Source of the DNA: Phocaeicola vulgatus
GTDB taxonomy: Bacteria > Bacteroidota > Bacteroidia > Bacteroidales > Tannerellaceae
NCBI GenBank assembly: GCA_022009975.1
Contig: CP091733.1
Span: forward strand, 1,973,001-2,037,000
Direction: 5' to 3'
Length of the DNA: 64,000 nucleotides
Part shown: in pieces, positions 57,713 to 64,000 of the stretch
Layout: every line of letters begins with the position of its first letter
Numbering within the stretch: position 1 is the first letter of the stretch
Program-made: the position numbers and the translations under genes
Notes under the pieces: generated by a model
What the model was told of the DNA's origin: nothing
The model's database searches: none
The model's input: the letters and a program-made list of their open reading frames with translations, nothing else

Positions 57713-59509
57713 TTATTTAATGACAATATCTTCACGATTCAAAGGATCCCAGTTTTCAACCAACACATTCACATTGACAGTCCGGTCTCCCGGAATATCT
57801 CCTCCAGGTGTTGAGATGCTCATTACTCGCAGTTTATAGATATTATTGCGGACAATGGCATATTCCATCACACCACCGCCTTCGCTTTTTCCTTTTACCA
57901 AATCATTTGAAGGATCCAGGTCGTTGGCATGCTTAATCCAATAGGTATAGTAACAGATACCCCCTTTATAGGTTGCCACACCGCTGGCTTGATGGAGCAA
58001 ATTGCGGGTGAAACCATCGCTTGCACCAACATCCACGGTAGCTTTCCTCCGGTTACACTATACCTCAAGAAATTCGTAACATACCAATCCCAACGTAAGT
58101 TTTTCTTCGTCGCATCGTCCAAAGTGCCCTCTTTGTTTTTCGACTTCGCAACCAACCAAGCCCGGTATCCGGCAGGGTCGTCCACTTTGATTCGTGCGAT
58201 GATATCCGTGCGCAAGCTTGCCCATGTAGTAACCACATCCCATTTAGCATCATCGTTGATATATTTCCAAGACAATCCCGTTCCATCATAAGCCTGTTCC
58301 ATGGCTTCCAAGGTCGCATATATTTTCCCATTCCATTCAAAATAGGTATCTCCTTCGACAAAATCCGTAGGGATGTACTGCGCTTGGAAGACAACACCGG
58401 TTGTATGTGTCCGTTTACCTATCCGATTGACGTTCTCTTTCGGATAGCCTATACATATATAATCATCCGTCAATCCAGCCACGCAACTTTCAGTCAGGAT
58501 CTTTTGGCTCCAATCCAAGTCTGCATAACCGATATTGGGATAATAAGTAACCGGCTCGAAATCGGATTTATACTTTCCTGCCCTCGATTTAGGATCCAGC
58601 ACATAATTAGTTGCCACATTCCCTCCTTTGACTGTTTCCAATCCCAAGTAATCGATTGCCCCGGTTGTAAAATCTTCATTCTCCTTCGTTACATGCTTAA
58701 ACAGATAACTCGGCGCAGTAGCATTCAACGTATTGATCAACATTGCCCCTAATATCTTTGCCTTGCCTATCTCTGCATTTGTCGTTTTGTCCTTCACCGT
58801 ATAGACTCCAGCCGCTTCACCCTCCGAACCTCTCGCTTGGTAATCGACACGGGCAGAGAGACGTTCCACATTTATCAGGCTGGCCGTAGCCGGATTCGTG
58901 CTGCTGTTCGCATTATGGATAAAGAGCTTGTTTCCTGCATCGGCTGATGCCATGACAAATTTAGTATGGATATAACGCTCATCGTTACTGGTCCAATCTC
59001 TATCATATTTCCATATATCAGAAGTCGTCATATTCCGCAATTCTCCCAAGGTATTTACATCCATACCGAAAGTAGGATTAACATTGGTAACGACCAACAC
59101 ATCGTAGGTGTGTCCCACCTGCAAGTGCTCCACTTCAATCGGATCTGTCGTATATTGGGTATTGCCCTTATAAGTAAAGGCACTACTCGGCCAAGATTGA
59201 CGGGCAACGATACGTGTCGAAGCATCACTATTAATCCCCTTATCTGACTCGAAGAAGAAAGCGATAATAGTACTTACCACGTTCTCATCCCTTACACCCT
59301 CTTCACGTCCATCGCCCTCTTCGCCTCCGGTCGGATTCGCCTTGGTCACCTGATTGGCATTGCCGGCGGAGATGTTCAACCCCACATAAGCAAAGGGCAC
59401 ACCATCCGCTGTATAATGCTGACACTTCATGTCATCATCATGAATCAAGTCGCAGGAGAACAGACAAGTCGCCCCTATAACAGCTAATCCTATTTCCTAT
59501 CCAACTCAT
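57713..59509 (-). CDS. Mfa1-type fimbrillin subunit (lipoprotein precursor), two frameshifts
   Basis: The long frame (59448-57895) lacks a signal peptide. Restoring the run at 59493-59495 joins an ATG at 59509 to GLAVIGATCLFSCDLIHDDD, a lipoprotein signal. Adding one A at 58043-58045 joins the C-terminal piece ATVDVGASDGFTRNLLHQASGVATYKG and KLRVMSISTPGGDIPGD, ending in LVENWDPLNREDIVIK. Domain marks: VPFAYVGLNISAG near the N-terminus, NVERLSARVDYQARG at the domain joint, GICYYTYWIKHAND and MEYAIVRNNIYKL typical of Mfa1 C-terminal domains. It assembles by donor-strand exchange into the fimbrial shaft after arginine-site cleavage. It follows the FimB-like gene by 17 bases. Confidence 0.8.
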
Positions 59510-59526
59510 GGTAGTCCTCCCCTATT

Positions 59527-60600
59527 TTAATCTCCTATTGTCTCATATTGAATACGCTTCGCCCAAGAGAGCACACTGATTTCCACATTGACATATTTCC
59601 ACTTGTCCCCTTTCAGGAAGAAGGTCAATTGGTAATCATATCCACGGTCCAGAAACTCCTGAGGCGAATAACGATAAATCTCAGCTGCCGAACGCAGACG
59701 GCTCAGCAAATCCGGCAGGTTGACACGGATGACCTCGACACCGCTCTTCTTGTTGGTGATGCTGAGGATGGCATCCTTTTCCGCTTGGCTATGATAAAGC
59801 AAGCGGGAAGTCATGAAGTCGGCATGTGCCATGCGTCCGATGGTTCCACCCTCTATTGCCCTGTCTTCTGTATTGCGGGTCATGTACGGCGTATAGATGA
59901 CCGCTTCGGATTCATCCACCGAGTTGTCCCACAACAAACGGCTGTTCTTGTCATAGATACGGAATTCATAATTTGCCACATCCATGCTGTTCGGTTCATC
60001 TATCTCACGCAAGGAAACACTAATCTGTTTCGTATTGCGCACCAATGAAACCGTGTCCGGAGTGACCTTGTCTTGCCGCACCTCAATCGGCGTAACCTTC
60101 ATGCCATGCCACAAAGTATCCAATGGCAAACCGCCATTCGGCACATATCCGTCCTGAAGGCGATCCAACCGATGGGACATTACTTGTAAATAATCCCCAT
60201 CATTCGGCTCCGTACGGACAAAGTTCGCTCCTCCATTCTGGATAGCCTGTTCATACGGCACCTGCAACGCTTCCACGATATACTGGTACTTGCCCGGTTT
60301 CAGTTCCAAGTGCATCTTGTAGTTCTTGTCGCGGAGGGATAGATCCGATGTCGCATTGCTTTCCACTTGCTTACACATGAACTTCCCGTTCTCGTCAAAC
60401 AGATAAACCGCCACACTACCTACATGATCCGAAAACATATCCGCCCTCTGCAAGTTGTAATCATACCGGAAAACCAAATCAATCCCAGTCGGACAAGGTT
60501 CAACATCGTCATGTATGTAATCGCATGATGTACTTCCCCCTATCCATAACAATGCTTGCCATATCAGCAAGGATTTGTAGAAATTCATGTTCAGCTTCAT
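59527..60600 (-). CDS. FimB/Mfa2-family fimbrial anchor lipoprotein
   Basis: 357 aa, intact. Lipoprotein signal SLLIWQALLWIGGSTSCDYI. The N-terminal domain has the FimB/Mfa2 pattern EPCPTGIDLVFRYDYNLQRADMFSDHVGSVAVYLFDENGKFM and the LKPGKYQYIVEAL strand. The C-terminal half has DRGYDYQLTFFLKGDKWKYVNVEISVLSWAKR. In P. gingivalis, Mfa2 anchors and length-limits the fimbria at the outer membrane. Here it lies downstream of the larger fimbrillin and upstream of the second one. A hairpin separates it from the first fimbrillin gene, so it is probably expressed less. Confidence 0.85.
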   Translation of the reverse strand: MKLNMNFYKSLLIWQALLWIGGSTSCDYIHDDVEPCPTGIDLVFRYDYNLQRADMFSDHVGSVAVYLFDENGKFMCKQVESNATSDLSLRDKNYKMHLELKPGKYQYIVEALQVPYEQAIQNGGANFVRTEPNDGDYLQVMSHRLDRLQDGYVPNGGLPLDTLWHGMKVTPIEVRQDKVTPDTVSLVRNTKQISVSLREIDEPNSMDVANYEFRIYDKNSRLLWDNSVDESEAVIYTPYMTRNTEDRAIEGGTIGRMAHADFMTSRLLYHSQAEKDAILSITNKKSGVEVIRVNLPDLLSRLRSAAEIYRYSPQEFLDRGYDYQLTFFLKGDKWKYVNVEISVLSWAKRIQYETIGD

Positions 60601-60700
60601 ATTTCTTTTCGTTTCGTCTTTCCCGCAAAGGAAAGAGGGTTATATAATATTACCCGGTTTAACCGGACTTTGAATTGTCTAATTAAAGGGGTGCGTACGC

Positions 60701-60720
60701 AAGAGGGACAAATCCCTCTT
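60701..60720 (-). terminator. Hairpin between the fimbrillin and anchor genes
   Basis: AAGAGGGA and TCCCTCTT form a perfect 8-bp stem with a CAAA loop in the 205-base gap. No T run follows on the minus strand, so it may reduce read-through or stabilise the upstream message rather than fully terminate. Confidence 0.5.
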
Positions 60721-60805
60721 GGTATACACCGGTTTCTTGTCTCTACTTTACCACGACAAGCAGTGGCGTGATTTTTCATATTGAGAACGTAAATGAATTT
60801 ACTTT

Positions 60806-62464
60806 TTATAAATCTACATCCTGAGTACGTTTTGCCCAAGACAAAATGTTAATTTCCGCATTGATAAAGCTTTTTTCCTTATCTACTGGATCACCAGGAA
60901 TAATTGGAATATCTGGCTCACCTGGTCCAGATACACTCTTTATATTTATTTCATACCAGTTATTACGGACTACACCATAACGACCTAAGTGCTTAGCCTC
61001 ATCGTATTCCGGATTATTAACATCACCTGTAAATTCTGTAGGATTATCACCGAAGTGTTTAATAACAGATGTATAGTAGAACATTACACCGTCTTTGTAA
61101 AATTTAATCTTAGTTGAACAAGTTGCTAAGATATCGGCTGCTTCAGTATCAGACAATTCAGTATTATCTTTCTTGCAAATAAGCTCTTTAACACCTGCTG
61201 CGTCTGTTATCGTTATTCCGTCTTCAACACCATTTTTAATTTTCAAATCTACAGCAGGAGTCAATGCAGCCTTAGCTTTTTTCAAGAAATCTTCTTCATT
61301 ATAAATTACTGCAGAATTACCCAACATAAACAAGTTCGCATTATCCGGTATACCAGCCAATTTAAACCTTGCTTTCAACAAAACACCAGTCAAATTGGAA
61401 CGTTTCATTGCTGCTGCATTCGTTGTATTCTCTGCACAATACTCATTTTTCGCCATGTCTGTCCAATTTGCAGGAGCGTTATCAGGTGTAAATAGATTCA
61501 AAGCTGCATTTGTTTCATAGTTCGGGTCAATTGTCCAATAGACACGATATGGATTTGCAACCGTACCAAAGAAACGATTAAGTTCAGTGTCTACATAATA
61601 ACCATTCCAAGTGTTCCATTCAGACACATTACGAACCGGATAAAACCGGGTGTTAGTCAAATTCAATCTCCAACCTTCGAATTTCACCGTAGCCCTGTCG
61701 TAAGCCATGCCCGGAGCAGAAATTGTCAAGGTATTGTCTGTGCTTTTAACAGATGTCGTCACCTTTGCAACCGCACGCTCTACATAAATCTGGTCTGGCT
61801 TATTGTTGACTTCTGCTTCTTGCTTCGTATCATAAACTTTCAACTTAACCAATGTAGTTACCGTTCTGTCGCCACTTGCGGGATTTTCTGCAGCCTTATT
61901 AGTTATCGGCGCATTCATCATCAAGAAGTTTTTTTCTTCCAGATTGGCAATTTTACTCAAATCAACACTTTGATCGACTCCATTCAATTTTGACAATTTA
62001 TCTGTAAAAACTGTTTCACCGAACTTTAATTTACCGCCCTCTACTGAGAAAAGTCCACTATTATTGACAATAGCCAATGCATACACATTTTTTCCATTTT
62101 CAGGCTTAGTAATCTCACGTACATCGGAAGGATATTTCACCGTAACATTACCTTGACTTTGATTTTTGATTAAATCATTTAAACTATGCGCTTCTGTACA
62201 AATAGCATCGTCCTCCTTATCTCCTACAAAGAAAGCCAAAATGATATCATTCACCTTGTACTCTGCCTCTATGCCATCATCGAAAATGTCATTTCCGTTA
62301 GCTTTCACAGAATTACCCGACACCGTAGGTAAATTAATGGCTACTTTCACATAACCTACATCACCCGTTACACCATTCACACCACCTTTATCCGGAACAT
62401 CATCCGAACAACCAAAAAGAAATGCTGTGGTTAAAATCCCTGTTAAAAAAAGGTTCTTTTTCAT
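60806..62464 (-). CDS. Mfa1-family major fimbrillin
   Basis: 552 aa, intact. Lipoprotein signal LFLTGILTTAFLFGCSDD. The N-terminal domain begins DVGYVKVAINLPTVSG and has DIILAFFVGDKEDD and KNVYALAIVNN. The domain joint is IYVERAVAKVTTSVK, with the arginine where gingipain-type proteases cut precursors. The C-terminal domain has MFYYTSVIKHFGDN and GRYGVVRNNWYEINIKSVSGPGEPDIP, ending in NAEINILSWAKRTQDVDL. It is probably the main shaft subunit since it is followed by a hairpin and its own stretch of untranslated sequence. Confidence 0.88.
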   Translation of the reverse strand: MKKNLFLTGILTTAFLFGCSDDVPDKGGVNGVTGDVGYVKVAINLPTVSGNSVKANGNDIFDDGIEAEYKVNDIILAFFVGDKEDDAICTEAHSLNDLIKNQSQGNVTVKYPSDVREITKPENGKNVYALAIVNNSGLFSVEGGKLKFGETVFTDKLSKLNGVDQSVDLSKIANLEEKNFLMMNAPITNKAAENPASGDRTVTTLVKLKVYDTKQEAEVNNKPDQIYVERAVAKVTTSVKSTDNTLTISAPGMAYDRATVKFEGWRLNLTNTRFYPVRNVSEWNTWNGYYVDTELNRFFGTVANPYRVYWTIDPNYETNAALNLFTPDNAPANWTDMAKNEYCAENTTNAAAMKRSNLTGVLLKARFKLAGIPDNANLFMLGNSAVIYNEEDFLKKAKAALTPAVDLKIKNGVEDGITITDAAGVKELICKKDNTELSDTEAADILATCSTKIKFYKDGVMFYYTSVIKHFGDNPTEFTGDVNNPEYDEAKHLGRYGVVRNNWYEINIKSVSGPGEPDIPIIPGDPVDKEKSFINAEINILSWAKRTQDVDL

Positions 62465-62508
62465 ATCGCTCTAAATTAAGTTATTAACTAAAAAAATTTT
62501 ATCTCGCT

Positions 62509-63957
62509 TTATTTCTTATACTTCTTATTATATTTATGTATCTGATCCAAGTTCGCTTGCACCTCATCCGCTACTTCCGAATCATTCAACGATTGCAACA
62601 ACTGCTCCGCCTTTGCTACTTGACCTTTGTGCATAGCCAATGCTGCCTTTGCCAACTGCTTCTGCGGGCACTCCTGCGCCTTCTTCAAATACCTTTCCGC
62701 TTTCGAGAACTGTTTCGCTTGGATGGCAGTGATGGCTGCATTCAAGTTGGAAACAGGGTCGTCCGGATACATGCGGACTGCCGTCTCAAAGATTTCATTA
62801 AACTCCTCCGAACCAGCCGGATAAGTTTCCGCTACATGGAAAAACTCATTCAAGCTCAACTTGGAAGGATCTGAAAATGCCAAGGACTTCGCCTCCTCCA
62901 CCGAGAAGTTACGGATGGTATAATCCACTTCATAATCGGAATGGCGCAATGCAGGATAGACATCTGCCAACAGGATACGATAGGAATTACCACCATTCAA
63001 AGTCTTTAACTTCCACTCACGCTGGTCATAATCCGCCGGTTGGTCGGCACGGATAATCGCCAACAACTCCTCCTTGTCAGGCAATGAACCCTCTTCCACC
63101 GCCTTCTCCAGTCCTGCCCAATCTTCCGGGACAAAGTCCACAGTAAATGGAACCGAACCAAACGAATACAAGCCCTTCACATAGTTTGCCAATGCCTTCG
63201 CACGGTTCTCAGCCAAATAAGCATTCGATGCATACGCGCCCTCAGGTGAGGCAAACCCTTTGATTTTGACACGGGTAATCGTGGTGTACGGGTCGTTCTT
63301 CACTGCCTCCACCGTCTCTCGAATCTTACCCAACTCTTGCGGGTTCCGCCGGTACTGAGGATTAATGGTCGTCTGGTTGACCGGGAAATCCAAATAGGCA
63401 TTTCCCTCCAACTTGCGCGCCTTTATCTCCTCCGGTTGAGGCATCAAATAGGCTACTGCGGGATCCAGAACGACCGGAGCCGAGAAGTCGAGCGTGAAGA
63501 GCGGGGACTTATGGCTCTGCAAAGCCTTCCAGCCACATCCGCAATCGTCCACCACCAAAGAGACCTCCGCCTCTTCCATCCAGTCGCTATATGTAGTAAC
63601 CGATTGGTATTCTATCACTTGGTTCTCACCGTTCATGCGGCGGAACTCCTGTTCCCCTACCGGGCGGGAGAGGCGGTTGTACAAGATATGCCGTGTCTTG
63701 CCGTTGATGATGAAGGAATCCATGGCACGGACGCTGTCACCCGATTCGACTATCGGAGTGCAGACAATCGACTTGTCGCCGGAAATCTTCAAGCGGCTGA
63801 TATCCACCTTCAACGCCATGGAGAGCTGCCCCTGCCTGTTGTCAACCGATTTCTCTTTCACAACCAAAGCAGCGTCATCGACCGGTGTTTGAGCAGGAAC
63901 CATAATGCTGCATCCGCCTATCATGAGTAAAGTCAATAATGCTTTCATACTAATCAA
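62509..63957 (-). CDS. DUF3868/OmpA-domain and TPR protein of the fimbrial locus
   Basis: 482 aa. Signal peptide ALLTLLMIGGCSIMVPAQ (the cysteine may even be lipid-linked). Residues about 25-190 are the beta-rich DUF3868 region; about 200-330 an OmpA-like peptidoglycan-binding fold, with TRVKIKGFASPEGAYASNAYLAENRAKALANYVKGL. The last 120 residues form TPR-like helices (PDDPVSNLNAAITAIQAKQFSKAERYLKKAQ; AKAALAMHKGQVAKAEQLLQSL). Proteins of this build sit upstream of fimbrillin genes in Bacteroidales and are thought to help assembly. It ends 44 bases before the major fimbrillin start. Confidence 0.85.
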   Translation of the reverse strand: MISMKALLTLLMIGGCSIMVPAQTPVDDAALVVKEKSVDNRQGQLSMALKVDISRLKISGDKSIVCTPIVESGDSVRAMDSFIINGKTRHILYNRLSRPVGEQEFRRMNGENQVIEYQSVTTYSDWMEEAEVSLVVDDCGCGWKALQSHKSPLFTLDFSAPVVLDPAVAYLMPQPEEIKARKLEGNAYLDFPVNQTTINPQYRRNPQELGKIRETVEAVKNDPYTTITRVKIKGFASPEGAYASNAYLAENRAKALANYVKGLYSFGSVPFTVDFVPEDWAGLEKAVEEGSLPDKEELLAIIRADQPADYDQREWKLKTLNGGNSYRILLADVYPALRHSDYEVDYTIRNFSVEEAKSLAFSDPSKLSLNEFFHVAETYPAGSEEFNEIFETAVRMYPDDPVSNLNAAITAIQAKQFSKAERYLKKAQECPQKQLAKAALAMHKGQVAKAEQLLQSLNDSEVADEVQANLDQIHKYNKKYKK

Positions 63958-63963
63958 TGGTCT

Positions 63964-64000
63964 TTAAAATACATAAACTGCACTAAGAGCCGCCTGCGTC
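63964..64000 (-). CDS. DUF3575-like outer membrane protein, C-terminal end (partial)
   Basis: The minus strand reads TQAALSAVYVF and a TAA stop, 6 bases upstream of the DUF3868 gene. The aromatic last residue and alternating pattern are those of an outer-membrane beta-barrel end; DUF3575 genes occupy this position in related fimbrial loci. Only 11 codons are in the window, so the family call rests on context. Confidence 0.45.
   Translation of the reverse strand, partial: TQAALSAVYVF

Noticed and set aside
1..64000. tRNA or rRNA genes
   Set aside because: I looked through the gaps for cloverleaf-like and rRNA-like sequence and saw none. A tRNA scan would settle this.

Overview
The window looks like a Bacteroidales chromosome, probably Parabacteroides or a close relative. 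This is inference: there is no rRNA or tRNA in the window. The support is the T9SS type A and B sorting domains, Mfa/Fim-type fimbrillins, PepSY-like proteins, an RprXY-like two-component pair, DUF6371/DUF3987 mobile-element genes, TAnnTTTG-type promoter boxes and moderate AT-richness.

Layout. (1) 1-11 kb: a mobilizable element on the minus strand, beside convergent type I restriction specificity (hsdS) sequences. It has a MobV-type relaxase with a candidate oriT, DUF6371 and DUF3987 replication proteins with an iteron-like TGCAGT cluster between them, two excisionase-like HTH proteins and a tyrosine integrase. A SIR2-HerA (Nezha-type) antiphage pair lies between the second HTH gene and the integrase and is bracketed by a perfect 24-bp direct repeat. 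(2) 11-20 kb: housekeeping genes: dnaK, a T9SS type B secreted protein, an MltD-like transglycosylase, yicC, gmk, a small membrane protein, nadD, an MFS transporter and ogt. (3) 20-27 kb: two PepSY-like exported proteins with a histidine kinase and response regulator, a four-unit palindromic operator-like array, and an AraC-type membrane regulator with a large lipoprotein. (4) 27.7-32.9 kb: a minus-strand gene set: tetraheme NapC/NrfH-type cytochrome fused to a SUMF1 domain, Tat-exported lipoprotein Gfo/Idh oxidoreductase, Tat-exported lipoprotein TIM-barrel isomerase, a hemerythrin/ScdA-like protein and a LuxR regulator. This is the best candidate for a little-described system: periplasmic sugar redox chemistry linked to the quinone pool. 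(5) 33.4-44.6 kb: thrA, trpS, a giant alpha-2-macroglobulin, folA and thyA. (6) 45-50.7 kb: an outer-membrane beta-barrel protein, a small conserved protein, and an IntDOT-like integrase remnant with structured repeats. (7) 50.8-64 kb: a fimbrial locus with a DUF3575 end, a DUF3868/OmpA protein, two fimbrillin-like subunits, a FimB/Mfa2 anchor, a further fimbrial lipoprotein and an 1822-aa secreted protein with a T9SS-like tail.

A striking property of the record is the number of conserved genes, about twenty, broken by single-base changes in short A/T runs. In HerA, the integrase, MFS, ogt, thrA, alpha-2-macroglobulin, the cytochrome fusion, fimbrillin and others, changing one or two bases restores a full-length family member. 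I read most of these as consensus indel errors rather than gene decay, so the gene spans below are given across the shifts.

Three kinds of repeat stand out between genes: 11-bp-periodic TTAAAA arrays at three places, a 22-bp-periodic array of 18-bp palindromes, and short inverted-repeat elements next to trpS and the second integrase.
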